From: Anagrus nilaparvatae
Lineage: Eukaryota > Arthropoda > Insecta > Hymenoptera > Mymaridae
NCBI GenBank assembly: GCA_022575985.1
Contig: JAKSXM010000137.1
Span: forward strand, 11,860,001-11,924,000
Direction of reading: 5' to 3'
Length of the DNA stretch: 64,000 bases
The translations under genes and the position numbers were made by a program. Of this stretch, positions 13,901 to 26,600 are shown one piece after another. How positions within the stretch are numbered: the stretch's first letter is position 1; the number at the start of each line of letters is the position of its first letter. The notes under the pieces were generated by a model. It saw nothing but the letters and a program-made list of their open reading frames with translations, did not search any database and was not told the origin of the DNA.

Positions 13901-16900
13901 CAGGAAATATACTCACGTAAAAAGATTAAGCTTAATTTTGGGTAAGCTTACGGACTAACCTAAAAAAGCTTAATTTCAAAAACTAAGTCTTTTTAGGTTA
14001 GTCCGTAAGCTTAATTTTAAAAATTAAGCCTTTTTAGGTTAGTCCGTAAGCTTACCCAAAATTAAGCTTAATCTTTTTACGTGGGTATGGATTTAATAAT
14101 TTACAAAAACAAATTAATATTTATATAGAGGGCGGTTTATGAAATAGACACCCGAGATTACGATGACTAGACTAAAGACGCCGTGGTTCTTTTTTATCCA
14201 CAAAATCCGAGACAAAATCACAGAACCAGATATACTATCATATCGATTTTTCCATTTAAAACACAAATAAGGGATTCTACTGACCAATCAAAAACAGCTT
14301 GTCTGTTCAGCCGTCTGGGGACTCTGGAGTTGAATTGATTAAACTCTAGTAATAATCACTAAATATTAATTAAAGTTTTGCTAATAGACAATTTTATGGA
14401 TTCTATTCGAGGAGAATTTTAATAAATTTTGAGTCGTAAATAATTATTATTACTACAGTGCCCCTACCCTACCGAAACGATCGGGCGGATTGTCGCCTTA
14501 AAGTCGTGCGGCCGCATGGTGGCCACCGGAAGGCCACGTGACAATCCGCTCGATTGTTTCGCTCAGGTAGAATCTAGTAAGAATACGCTCCATGAAATAG
14601 AGACTTGAAAATCGAACCTGGAGTTTATTAAAATTCTGCTAGAGCAGGATCCAGGAAACTACCATCAAAAAAATTTTAATAAATTACTAAAGTTCAATCG
14701 TTTCAACTCTGGTGTGATCCCCAGAATCTAGTAAGAATATGATTCATATCGACCAAATAACTATGATCGATCTGTATACATTATAGTTTTAGAGTCCCTA
14801 GATTACCAGAGACGGGCGGAGAAGCACGTGGTTTTTTAATTTTTCTCAAAAACGATTTTTGATTGGTCTATCCTGAATAACAAACCATTAAAATATAAGT
14901 GTTATTACAAATGGTAAATATAGGCTAAAATTTTGAGTAAAATTTGATGTTTATGTAAAAATAAAAAAATTAAACTGTAATAAAATTACTCTGTGACACG
15001 TGTATACACTTCGTATCTTTCAAAAGGCACTCCAAAAGGTTATAAATATCGAACTTAAAAATGTATTTCATAAACATAGCCTTATCGGTAAAATTTTTAC
15101 TTCGCACCTCGTGTAAACAAATCCAAAAAAACAAGATATTTTAAACAAACTACCGCACCATAAAAAACAAAAAATAATGAAAAAAACTTACCAAATCATC
15201 ATGGGAAGACAATTGTTTGGCATAATCTAGATATTGTTTTAACATTATATCTGATTTACGGGAGGTTTCCCGAAAATTATGTAAAATATCTAATTTATAA
15301 ACACAGCGATGACAGATTATTTGTGGCAGCGAATCTTCATCTTTCACCTAGAACCAAAAAAATATTTATTTATCAGTAATTTAGTACCCAAATATGGACT
15401 CCCTTTCCCTTACTATATCTAAAGTATTACTATTATTATTATTTTGTCAATTTCAATCTTTCTTTCTACACCTTCGCCACCTCCGCGTTATTCACGTTCA
15501 AATAGGATTATAAAATACTGAGAGACGCACATCAGTTTAAATCCATCTCTTACTAATAATAAAAGAAGAAAATAAGAGAGTTTGTATAAGTAGATCTTCA
15601 CAATACACAATAATATAATCTTTTATGTACCAAGAATGATGATAATAAGGCTATGGTGGGGGTAAATAAATAACCAATAGTAAATGAGAAAAAAGAGCAT
15701 TTGTGTATTATACATTTATAAAAAGATAAAATAAAATCATCAGAATCAATGAAATGTATTTTTATAAAATATAACCTAATAGAATATAGAAAAATAAGGA
15801 GAATAGGGTTGTATCATGAAAAAAAATTTGAAATTCTATTTGGTTGGTTTTGTAGTATGTAAAAAAATATTGGATACGTATTTTTTTGTTTTTTATTTAA
15901 ACAAAATTTAACCGGTTAAATAAAGAGTTTAATAAATTACCTGTGACGTCACAACTCAGATTCCCTATACTTTTAACATTGCGTTTTTGAGTTGTGACGT
16001 CACGGTCCCCCCACTACCAGTATTTTCACTACTTTAATTATTAATTACTCAGTCATTTTTAATTTTTATGAAAAATAAAAAAATACGTATCGAATATTTT
16101 TTTATATATTTTCAGAATATCAAAAAACCTCAATAGCGTTGCACAACCCTATTATATCGGAAAATATTTATTGAAGAGTGGGGAGAAGGGAAAGGTAGGG
16201 GGGTTAGATACTTTATTTTTTTGAATAAAAAAAATTGTATAGATTTGCGGTATTTAAGTACACCAAGATGAATAGTTTATTGCGGTAAAATATGGACAAA
16301 TAAAATTTATAGTATTGCAGGTTATGATTAGAAACTGGTAATTTTAGAATTTATGTAATTTGATGAGTCTACTCGCTATATAGGTACCTACTACTACTTT
16401 TTATCGAGGAATTTTAGTATGAATACTAAAGATTATTTTTGGAATGTCCCGTTTTTCTTCAAGATATTTTGACTAATTATTTTTTTATAGTAAATTACTA
16501 AAATTTTATCATACATGAGAGAGGAGAATAAATTATTATGTGATTCATACTGTTAATAACGTCATTGCATTAAATTATATTATCTTTTTTTTTTTTTAAT
16601 CAATCAATTTATTTATTTATACTTTTTATCGTTAGTTTAAGTATGAGGCAAAATATTTTTGGGTTGGTATCATTGAAATAAAATTTTTTTTTTTGGATTT
16701 CTAGACCGAAAAAAACTTGCATTTTAAATTCAATGCTATTTTTAGGTTATAATCTTTCTGAAACTACTAAAATCCGAAATAAGTTTGTTTTTGGTCCCGT
16801 GATAATGATTCAAAATTAGGTTATATACTTTACATTTTCGACTGACAGGCATCACTGATTCACTGCTAACATGCGTGCGCATGTGCAGATGAATACAATG

Positions 16901-19900
16901 TTGACAGCTATAATACTAAATGCAACAGGTAATACAAAAAAGGGTACTTTATATGCACTCTATACAACATAAAAGAAACAATGCATCTAAACAAAATTCA
17001 AAAATTTTTTTTAAAATTGTATTTTTCGTTTTCTTTCTGGGTGATTTCTGGAACTTAATTCATAAGCATTCAAGCTACCGGGAATTTCAAATGTATCCAA
17101 AAATTTTGTTTTGTTAGCGGCCAGAAAGCACGTATTTCCCGGCCTCTGCGCGACCGGAAAAGTCGTATTTTCCCGCCTCTGACGAAGAAAAATCGTATAC
17201 GACCCTTGTCCATAAATAAAGAATGACCCAAATTCTTTACTTTTCTGTACACGGGCTCGTAATATACTATTAATGGAGTAAAATGAAACAATATCAGTCA
17301 TTTAAAACAAATTTGAAGGTTTCATTCATTTTTCAATGAAGCGTTTTGAGTACATAACGACATTTTGCCCAAAATAAGCAATTCAGAATTTGTTGAATAA
17401 AATTGAGTTTCCAATTTTAGGCCATATTAATTCAACATATACGTATAATATTATATCCGAAAACATTTTATTTATAATAAGCACAATTTTTAATGCATAA
17501 GTTCTAAGAATTTAAATCAATTTATTGAAACTGCAGACTAAAGTACTGAATTTTTGGAATGGAAGTGGTAAAATTTTACAATTATTTCAATGCTTTATTC
17601 AAAAAATATAAACCGTTTGCTGCTAGTGGAATTTGGCTAGTCCATAGAGGAATTTTTTCTTACTAAAACGATTACAAATGACCCGAAACCACCCGAAACG
17701 TAATATATTTAAGTAGATACCAAAATATTAACGATTTTATTGGTCCAATTCGTTATTTAAATGGACGTTTGTAAAAAACAGTTTTAGCCTCTTTCAACCC
17801 TCAACCAACTGAAAACTCACATGGAATTGCAACATGAGTTGTATCCAATAGCACCTCGAGTTGTACGAAGTTGCAGAGGAGTAAAAAAAAATAGCAAAAC
17901 TCTTTGCAATTTCTCTACAGCTTCATGTAACTCCATGTGAAGTTTTCAGTTAGTTGAGGGTTAGCCTGTTAATTGAATATTGAATATGGTTTATTTTGCT
18001 TTACTTTCGCTTTACACCATAAATATTCAGTATAAAATAACATTTGGTCAATGAAGTTTGCTGAAAGTATTCGTATTTTACATGATAAAAACAGTTGCAT
18101 AAATATTGAGTAAGACATAACAATTTTTTGAATTCAGAATTATCTAGCGTTATTTTGTTTATTTATCAGTTTAGTGACTACTGTATATCCAAAACTTTAC
18201 GCTCTTGATGCATAAAATACATTTTTTTTTTTTTTTTTTTTGAATTTTACAAGAATAGAACAAAGCATTGAAGTAATAATTTTGAACTTCGTTTTTAAAA
18301 GGGGCCTAAAAATCAACTTTAAATTTTCTTTGTTTAAAAACAAAAGACTCAAGTTTACTTATTTTTGATAAATTATTTCTAAATTTACAAAAATATCTAA
18401 AAAACATTACAGAAAAAAAAGTAACTAAGTAATTTCATCCTTAAAAATGGTTATTAAAAAACATTTAAAAAAAAAAAATAATAATCATAATAACAGCAAC
18501 AACAACATAAGGAGAAAGGAATGAAAGGAACGATTTTAATCTATTTATTTAATCTATAAAATATATTAAATAAATAACCAGTTACATTTTTTTAATAGCC
18601 CTTTTATAAAAAATTTTTCAACTTAAAAATTTTTTTATATCATTTATCAAAAAATTTAATATCTCAAAAAAAAAAAAATATTTTTTCAACAGTTCATTGG
18701 TCATTTTTAATATATTCTTTACACGCATCTTAATTTACATTATAAAATATATGTAATTTTAATTTAATTATAAAAGAAGAAGAAGAAGAAGTGGGAAAAA
18801 AGAGTATATGAGAATAAATAAAAGTCATAAATTATTATTGATCTGAATAATAAAATATCGAAGCGTTTATTTCCTCAGTGTATTTTATTTATGAAAAATT
18901 AGAAAGTAAGTAGAAAGGGCTTTTTTTATACGTGATGTAAAAAATAGATGATAAGATATACAGGTCAATCCACAATTTTTTTTTAATCAAAAATTGCACA
19001 GGTGATCTTAATTCGTCATTACAGAGTGGGGGAAATTTCTCTCTCTTAATGCAGGGTATGCCAATTTTTCTCTTATCTCAAGAACACATCTCTCTCTCTC
19101 TTTCTCATATGTGCCAAACTTTCTCTCCCTCCAAAAAATTTATAAACATTCTCCTTTTATTAAAAAAATGAGTCAATTACGTAATTTTATTTAAAAATTT
19201 CTATGCTATAATTAAAAAGATATTAATCTCTAACATGATCCTACTTTTTGAGTGTGTTATTAAGAAATTAACAATTATTATTGATTTTATTAATGAGAAA
19301 AACGAGATTATTTTTTAAAAGAAAGTTAATTAACTACAATATTAGATTAAAAAAAAACGTTGTTGCGTGTCTGAATTGTCAAATAATTTAATTTATAAGT
19401 ACTTTTTAATTAATTTAATTAACTACACTGATAAAAATTATTATCAAAAAAAAATTAGATAAAAGATCCAATTATTTATAAAAAAAATTGTATACCCATT
19501 AGACAATTATTGCTACATGCCATCTGCTGTTACACCAAAAAAAATTATTGTATCGATTATGTTACACAGGATATTCTTCCAAGAGAAAGTCGAACAGCAA
19601 AGATGATGAATGTTAAATAAAACACGTGCATAATCATTATTTTATTATTATTATTTTATCGGTCATTGTCTTTTTTGGTCTAATATTTTTCTGTCGGTTT
19701 GTAATTTGATATTATTTCAGTTCGATACGTTGTAAATAACAATCATTTTTTTTAAATACCAATTTTAATCATAAAAAAATGATAATGTTTGTATTTCAAG
19801 GATTTTGTGATATTTAAAGAACAAAAGAAATAAAAAAAAAAAATTAACATATTTAAAAAAAGTAATAAAAATCTTGCTTTACTAAACAATAATAATAATA

Positions 19901-20341
19901 ATATAGGTAATTTTGTATTTTAAGATAATCAAGTAAAATATAATATCAGTGAGTCTCATATAAGTTAAATTCTTCTAAAAGTTCTCTTTTACAAAAATAG
20001 AATTTTAAGAGAGAGGAAAAATAAAAGAGAGCATAATCTAACATTATCACTAACGTTTTATATATTTTTTGCTCTAAATTTAAATTATTATTTCATAATT
20101 TATTAAATAAAAGAGTCTTTGACATTGATTTATTTGTTAAATTTATAGGTTATGTTATCACACGTGTAAGTAGTAGGTATATAAATAATTTTTAATATTT
20201 TACCGTGAGCGAAAGACAGGTGAGTATTTTTTCTGAAAAATTTCTTTGTGTTCCCTCTTCCTCGAATATTGATAATTTGACACCGTCTGATGACAAACAA
20301 AGACGGCATAGCTCATAGAACTTGGGCGGTACATCGAACAT
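1907..20341 (-). CDS. ZAD-domain protein (likely C2H2 zinc-finger transcription factor), 5' part, runs off left edge
   Basis: Exons on the minus strand: 20341-20204, 15347-15192, 6640-6147 and 2228-1907; all joins keep frame with GT-AG borders (phases 0, 0, 2). The first 98 residues form a ZAD: C12-R-L-C15 in exon 1 and C58-H-R-C61 at the start of exon 2, the four zinc-binding cysteines of the family. After the ZAD come about 160 residues rich in Asn/Asp/Ser (low complexity), then conserved-looking stretches (LWQALANN across the exon 3-4 join; EATNLLRSLINNRQIG in exon 4) and a Gln-rich run. ZAD proteins in insects usually end in an array of C2H2 fingers and bind DNA in the nucleus; no fingers are seen here, so they should lie beyond position 1 (inference). 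The last donor (AAG|gtttct at 1907) is weak; CAG|gtacaa at 2018 is an alternative. Start is the ATG at 20341. I do not recognise the exact orthologue. Confidence 0.87.
3287..3505 (+). repeat. GC-rich island repeat, copy A
   Basis: TATATTTCGACCCATGGCC start, with AAAGAATGGCC, CCTTCCGAGGCGAAGCCGAG, GGGTCGTATACGATTTTTC and GACGCGCAGCGGCCGGGAAA pieces, ending at TGACCAGAAA. This copy includes the GAGGCGAAGCCGAGG insertion that copy D lacks. Confidence 0.75.
4979..5112. repeat. Small foldback
   Basis: GATGCTAATCGCAATTTTG and CAATTT/CGGTTAGCATC-type inverse, with CGTTTTCGG / CCGAAAACG inside. About 130 bp. Confidence 0.5.
8478..8882. mobile_element. Palindromic CACTG-family MITE
   Basis: Left end degraded (CTATTAAAAAGTAAC), right end intact (CTTTTTACAGTG). 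The palindrome centre lies near 8680. Without the 230-bp insert seen in the 33696 copy, it serves as the 'empty site' comparison. Confidence 0.7.
9145..11339. mobile_element. 2.2-kb element with 18-bp perfect inverted ends
   Basis: AAGCGCGGGTAAACGGCG at 9145-9162 and its exact inverse at 11322-11339. GC-rich ends around an AT-rich body. No long coding frame, so it is either non-autonomous or a decayed DNA transposon. Whether the outer ends extend beyond these repeats is unclear. Confidence 0.55.
13560..13870. repeat. Poly(C)/23-mer repeat family, copies
   Basis: Degenerate TATTCTAAGTCCCTAAATTG tandem units (13660-13775), then two C tracts (13778-13790 and 13805-13814). GGAACATGTTC at 13582-13592 and GAACATGTTCC at 13851-13861 sit at the two sides. 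Confidence 0.65.
13914..14083. mobile_element. CACGTAAAAAG palindromic MITE
   Basis: CACGTAAAAAGATTAAGC left and GCTTAATCTTTTTACGTG right are perfect inverses. The interior has three AGGTTAGTCCGTAAGCTTA-like echoes. Relative at 59709-59815. Confidence 0.75.
14282..14868. mobile_element. Inverted-end element with a GC-rich hairpin
   Basis: GACCAATCAAAAAC at 14282-14295 and the inverse (GATTTTTGATTGGTC) at 14854-14868. Inside, 14473-14494 and 14540-14561 form a 22-bp inverted repeat (20 of 22) around a GC-rich 45-bp loop with GGCCGC and GGCCACGTG. Confidence 0.5.
15802..16153. mobile_element. 352-bp palindromic MITE carrying two CRE sites
   Basis: AATAGGGTTGT and ACAACCCTATT mark the inverted ends. 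Inner arms pair ATATTGGATACGTATTTTTT with AAAAAATACGTATCGAATAT. At its centre GTGACGTCACAACTCA and TGAGTTGTGACGTCAC are inverse, each holding a perfect TGACGTCA (15944-15951, 15995-16002). Confidence 0.75.
17111..17271 (-). repeat. GC-rich island repeat, copy B
   Basis: Reverse orientation: GGCCAGAAAGCACGTATTTC, AATCGTATACGACCC, then CTCGTAATATACTAT. More diverged than copy D. Confidence 0.7.
17796..17962. mobile_element. 167-bp MITE
   Basis: AACCCTCAACCAACTGAAAA and TTTTCAGTTAGTTGAGGGTT are near-perfect inverted ends; arms continue as CTCACATGGA / TCCATGTGAAG. Confidence 0.65.
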
Positions 20342-23300
20342 AATTCTTCTGACTGTTATTTCTTATTTTTTATTAATACAAAAATTAAATACTATTTTTT
20401 CATGAATTTTTATCGCCAAATAAATATGGCGATAATATATTTTCTCTTTTTCATATATAAAAATAAATTCATCAAAATGCCCTTCTTAGATTCATTTTTA
20501 GTAGTTTTAAAAAACTCCTTTTTTGGATTACTATTGATAAGATGATTTCTTATTTAATACTTTTAATATTTCTCTTTTTACGTCTGTAATATCACGTACT
20601 CTCACATATAAACACATTTAAATAATATTTATTCACGCACTGGCCTTTTTTCTTATTAAACTTTGATTAATAATTATAAACAATGTCTTGTATTATTAAT
20701 ATCACACATACATACGTAAACACGTGAATAAAATACGTATATTTTTAATTAATTACTTTTTTGTTAAAAAAAAATATCAACAAAAAAAAATATATTTTAG
20801 GTGTAGGTATAGCGTATACTTGTATACAATAATTTTGTGCTTTTATACGTATAGTTAGAGATATAATATCTGCCGATTTATATTTTTAGAGAGCTTTTTT
20901 TAGAATTTTTACAACTATACATATACATTAACAAAACGACGCTAAAATACTATATTCTTCTTCTTCTTGTTCATTATCTTTTTTCTTCAAAAAATATATT
21001 TCTTCTTATAAAATAAGAACAAATTTTTTTTTCTGGCCCTTTTTATTTTATAGGTTATAATAATAATTTTATAAAAATAATGCCTCTTTTTTTCATAATA
21101 ATGCGTTTTTCTTTATTATTAAAACTATCTTCTTTACCTTATAAATAATATTTTTCATTTCTATATCAGGCACTATAAAAAAAGATTAAAAAAAAAAAGC
21201 AGTTTTATATATATATATAAAATACACCCACTTTTATCACCACTGACCATCGATAAGTACGAATTGCAATGTATATAAAGAATTATACAACATTAATACA
21301 AAATAAGAAAAAGATCTTTTTTGTACATTAGGTATACTATACTATATATAAATCCTACTTCTTCCGTTCTCCTTCTCAACGTTTTATTCGCAAATACACT
21401 AACACACACTAATGTAATCTCCTCTTGGAATATAAAGTTGGCTTATCAGTCGGTCGCACGGCGCGCCGAACGCTCTCTTCTTATTGTCAGTGTGTATTTT
21501 ATCATATACATGTATTATATACTTTTGCAGTTGATTTTTTATTTGTATGTATTTCTCTGTTGTTTTATTATTTATACTGGTATCTCTTATTAGGAGTTCA
21601 TTCGACGTTCTATTTTTTTTCTTTTAAAACTCCGTTTTTGTTTAACTTACTTTTCCAATTTTATAATCACTAATGAGATGACAATTATTATCGTACACTG
21701 TATAGAATTTCGGTAATATTTTTTTTTTTTTAAATAAACAAATTAAAAATGAAATTTTAACCACATTAAGTATACGTATATGTATTTACACACGTGTATC
21801 GTTTGACTCCTTTTTTGGTATAACTAAAATAATTTACAATTAAAAGTCTTGATTTTTGTTTTTTTAACTTTTATTATCAAAATATTTATAAACAAATAAA
21901 ACATAAGAAATAAACAAAAAAAAAAAAGATAAGAGAGCGCGAATACTTAATTTATATGCAAGTGGTGTGTATTTTTATCTTAAACATTAAAATATATACT
22001 AACAGAAGCTTAACACGCGAAAGTAAGGACCAGACTAAAAGCAAAATGTTCGTTGTCTTCTCTCTGGGTTTGCTGCCGCTACCGCGTTTCTTTTTTTCTC
22101 CTACGGTGGCGGCGTACGATAGCGCGCGTTCTCACACATATTTAAATTCGTCACCTGTATATTATTTGTGTACTGACACTGTATAAACATTATTCTTTTT
22201 CTAATAATACAAATACAATTCTTTTGAAATTCTGTTTGTTAATCAGGGGAAAAAAGATGTCATTGGTAAGAGAGTTTTCTAATAAGTGGGAGAAGAGAGG
22301 GCCTTATTTTTTTTTATCTGTAAAAAAAGGGTCTCATATAATGCATGTGTATTTGTGCATTGAAATATGTGAAAGTATATATTATTATGTATGTCTAATG
22401 TTGAGCTACCAAAACGGCTGCTGCGCTACCAATAATAATAATATCACATAAATAAATAAAATTAACACATAATTACGTAAACACGAATATTATTATGTTG
22501 CACACTATTGATTAATTTGAATTTGTTATTAAATAGGTACATACTTTGGATTTATATTAGATTAAATCATTAATGGATTAATCCAAAGTAAATATTTTAA
22601 TGGATATACCTGAAGGAATGCAAAATAAAACTGATAAGATTCATGCTCCGGAGATTTAAATTAATAAAACAAAAATTTAATTTTAACTTTACTTATTTAT
22701 TTATTAAAAAATATTCTTTGGGGATATGTACATTTGTAAATTATGGGTTCAAAATTTTATTTATTACACATCAAAAACTTAATAAACTAATTAACAAGAG
22801 TATATAAATTATATTAAAATGTTCAAAAAAATTTTTTACCTTAAATTTTTGATTTTAAAATTCAAATATAATTATTTCATACAAAAGCTAATTAGAAATT
22901 TCTATAAAAAGAGATAAAATATTAATTATTGAATATTTAATTAAATATTAATATATACAATAAAAATATAAGTATATACAATAATATACAATTTGAATTT
23001 ATACACACAGCGATAATAATCAATACGGCTTAAAACAAATTTTTTTATAAAATTAAAGACAAATTAATTTTATAAATCATTTACTCAAACTTCAAACATA
23101 ACAAATTTCATTATAAGCATGTATTTTTAACAATTATGATAATATAAAGTCCAAAATTTTATTTACATTTTATGAATGTCGATAAATAAATTTTATTAAA
23201 TATATGAAAATTTCCTTATTTATAATTTATATAAATATTGAATTATACAAGTATATGTATTTTTAAAATACAAAAAATAAAATAACTTAATTTTTTATAT

Positions 23301-23668
23301 TCAAGAAAGATTAAAGCAAGAGCAAAAGCTATATATTCTCAATTTCAAAATTATTTATTAACTTACAAACACACAAATTTTAGTAATACTGTAAATGCAT
23401 GTGTAAAAAATGAAACAAGTGCTTTTTTAATAATAATTGATAAATATAGCCATAAATGACAAAAATTATTTATTTAAAAATTTTTTAAAATACTTAATAA
23501 GTTGACCTGCATTTTTTTGATTTTAATTATAGATTTTAGATAAAATTGTTAAACTCTTGCAGTTTGAAAAAATTTTTTACTCAATAAATGTATTTAATAA
23601 AAATAAAAGTTTTTATCAATGAAATTTAGCCAAAACAGTAAATTTTTTTTTAAGTTATTAATATAATA
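20342..23668. other. Intergenic between the ZAD gene start and TXNDC11 3' end
   Basis: No coding exon supported. AT-rich with microsatellites (CTT near 20956-20968, TA near 21207-21220). Two small GC-rich patches (21447-21480, 22030-22135) may belong to the ZAD promoter or 5'UTR. A short inverted repeat, TACTTTGGATTTA / TTAATCCAAAGTA, lies at 22542-22590. Confidence 0.45.
22000..22160 (-). promoter_or_regulatory. Possible promoter/5'UTR patch of the ZAD gene
   Basis: A CpG-containing patch that stands out from the AT-rich surroundings, about 1.7 kb upstream of the ZAD start codon. A second small GC-rich patch lies at 21447-21480. On composition and position only, either could be the transcription start area or an untranslated first exon. 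No TATA box or splice donor could be assigned with confidence. Confidence 0.25.
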
Positions 23669-26600
23669 TCATAAAATATGTTCTTCATTGTTTTCACTAT
23701 TTTTTTCATAACTACTAGGTAAAATATTTTTATCTAAAGCCCTTCTCATATTATCTAAAGCTCTATAATGTCTTTTAAATTTATGCCTTAAAATCTTTAC
23801 CATTTGTTTATCTTTGTACAAATTATCCGCTGAACTAAGTACTAAATTAATATCTCGTACATGTTCTAATTTTAATAAAAGAACTCGTCGAGCATTAATT
23901 ACATTTTTTGTTTTAACTGGTGGTACCAAACGTCTAAGTTTTCTGAAATCTTTTAAAAATTCACTTATTACATCCAGACATAACCATCTAATGCGATTAA
24001 TGCAATCTATCGATGAACTTCCTACTCCTTTAGAACAAACATTAATTAAAGCCTCAATATGGGATTCTTCATCTAAATTAGCTAACACAAAATTAAGCAA
24101 ATTTCCAACTGAAATTGGTAATGTTGATGGAAATATTGTACTATCTTCTTTTCTTTAATAAAAAAAAAAAAATTTTGATTAACATAATAAAATTTTTAAC
24201 AAAAAAAAAAAAAAGAGGAAGTTTTGAACCAAGAACGGGAGTAAATTTGTACCCAAAGAATCGTTTTAGGCTGAACATGACACTATTTATTGGTTTTAAT
24301 CATAATATAATCTTGAGATATTTTAGACAGTTTTGCAATTTTTTTTTGCAATACCTTAAAATTTTGACGCATTAGCTAAAGAAGGATATCACTGGGTTCA
24401 TAATTGATAAGTTGAAATTTTATTAATATTTTCGAAGTCAATAAATTGTTTTCCAAGTATTTTTATTAAAAATATTTTTCCGATTGTAATGTTATTTAAA
24501 TTAAAATATTTTTTAAGGCCCAGAATTGGTGTATAAAAAACTTTTTAAACAAAGAAACTTTAAGAAAAAAATGTTTGATGTTTAAAGTATCTGTGAAATT
24601 TCAAAAACCATGAGCATAAAAATCTTACGGTGATTTAGGTAGACTTGGTTCATAGTACAAAATTGTATTCAGCTTCTGAAAATACGTACCTTCTAGCAGG
24701 GAAGAATAAAATCGTGGGATATCTACTCATTGTATACTCCCAAGGTAAATCATTGTTATCTCCATCAATGCGTACAAATTCTAAATGGTCCATTTTTGAT
24801 AAATAATGAGCAACTGTTAAATATACATAGGATACAGCACTACAAAATGCACAGTAGGGTGAATGATACATAACAACAACATCCTATTAATTAAAAATTT
24901 TTATAAATTTAATGTACAATAAAATTTAAAAATTTAAATATAATACATCACCTTATCAGGATTCAAAACTGTTTTAAGGAAAGTTTGACTATTCAATTCA
25001 GGAATGCAAATAGAACTTTTATTTGTACTTGAACATTTACTTTTTGTAATAGATGTTACATATTTTTTAGGATCAACTGCACGGAGAGTTCTATCTAAAA
25101 AATCTTGACTATAATTATTAACAAATCGGACTAATGAATCTCTGCCAAATTCTTCTTTCATAACAAATTGACTTTCTTCCTGTAAAATAAAAATCATTTT
25201 TTTTTATTTTTAAATTTTTACCCTGAAAATTATAATACATTACTTTTGGATCTAATATTACAGCTATAGTTTTATTTTCAACGTTATAAATATCTATTCC
25301 TAGGCTCTCGGCAAAATGAAAATAGTATAAACTATCTATAGCAACCAGCGCCAAAGTTTTGTTTATTTTTTTACAAATAGATTTTGAAAGATTTAATTCT
25401 TCCATGTTTTCTTTTTTTTTCGGAAATATTGGCTCTTGATAACTAAAACCAGTCAAAAACATTCGACAATCTTCTTTGTAATATATTTTTTTAATAAGGT
25501 CTGATGAATGTTGATCAATTTTTCCATTTGCCATATGGGAATGGCAACTGTAAATAAAATATAAAATTTTATAATTTGCAATAAACAGTAGAAATAATAA
25601 GTAACTAAGTAAAATAAATAAATATCACCTGTCAACAAAGCAGCTTTCACCATCAACGTGATGGTCTTTCATATTTGAAATCCCGTAATAATCATAATTT
25701 TCTTCATAAAAAAAAGGGGTATCAAAAATATCTAATTTTTTACATGTTAACGCAAAATCCTTTTGGCAAGTATTTTTTAACATTTTGCTTGTTTTCCAAC
25801 AAGAAGTACATTTATTTGTAGGTACGTTAGAACAACAACTTTCATTTTTTTTATCATAATAACTTTTAGCAACTAGGAAAGAATAGTTTCTATAATTTTT
25901 TTTTTTCAAAAAATTCATACACCATTCTTGCTTTTCTAAAATTTTTTCTTTAGACTTCAAACGATCTTCTTTTAAACGAGTAACAATCTCGCTTACTTGT
26001 TTATTATTAGAGCAATCGTAATATTGTAACCCAACTTCTTTTAGCTATACATTTATTTAAATAAATTTCTTATTATTTGAATTAAACTGTTATTCTAAAT
26101 TTTAATACAAATTACAAACCAAATTATAATTGTTGTTGTCAAAATGAAGTGGATTTCGTGGTGTAAAAAGAAAAAGAACAGGTCCTTCCCACAAATAAGG
26201 TGCAATTGTTAAAGATTTGGTGCCTGGTGGTTGCAACCATGTAACAACTCGATGTACAGAATCACTAATCCAATTTGATAAGTTTTCTGCTGACCATTCA
26301 TTACTTTCAGGGTAAAACTAAAGTAAAAACAAATAATTACAATTTTAGTTTAGCAAATTAGCTGCATGTTAATTACCAAAGTTTCATTCCATAACAATAA
26401 GCTAGCTGTAGGAAATGCTGTAACTCCATGATCTTTAGAATAATTTTCACTTGTTATTGCACAAAATACTATTTCACCATTTGGATCTTTTTCAAGTGAA
26501 CGAATAGCAGTCCTATAAAATTCCCTATATCCAGGACTTTTTCTTAAACCATTAAAATTAAAGTAACCCAAAACAACAGCCTGTAATAAAAAAAATTATT

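Larger units (their letters stand above)
6641..15191. other. ZAD gene intron 2 (8.5 kb)
   Basis: No coding exon found. Microsatellites CA (6720-6736), ATA (6897-6914) and TG (7323-7337), a CACTG palindrome (8478-8882), a 2.2-kb inverted-end element (9145-11339), G-rich stretches with GGTCACCTGGGTGAC-like words (13080-13260), poly(C) repeats (13560-13870), a CACGT MITE (13914-14083) and a GC-rich palindromic element (14282-14868). Confidence 0.55.
15348..20203. other. ZAD gene intron 1 (4.9 kb)
   Basis: No coding exon seen. Contains the CRE-bearing MITE (15802-16153), a GC-rich island in reverse (17111-17271), a small MITE (17796-17962), a T run (18222-18241), GAA (18777-18791) and CT (19088-19101) tracts. 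Confidence 0.55.

Noticed and set aside
21321..22451. Several frames of 75-90 residues upstream of the ZAD gene
   Set aside because: Tyr/Phe/Leu-rich translations of AT-rich DNA with no splice signals or recognisable domain.
23814..24158. 114-residue plus-strand frame
   Set aside because: Antisense shadow of the last TXNDC11 exon.
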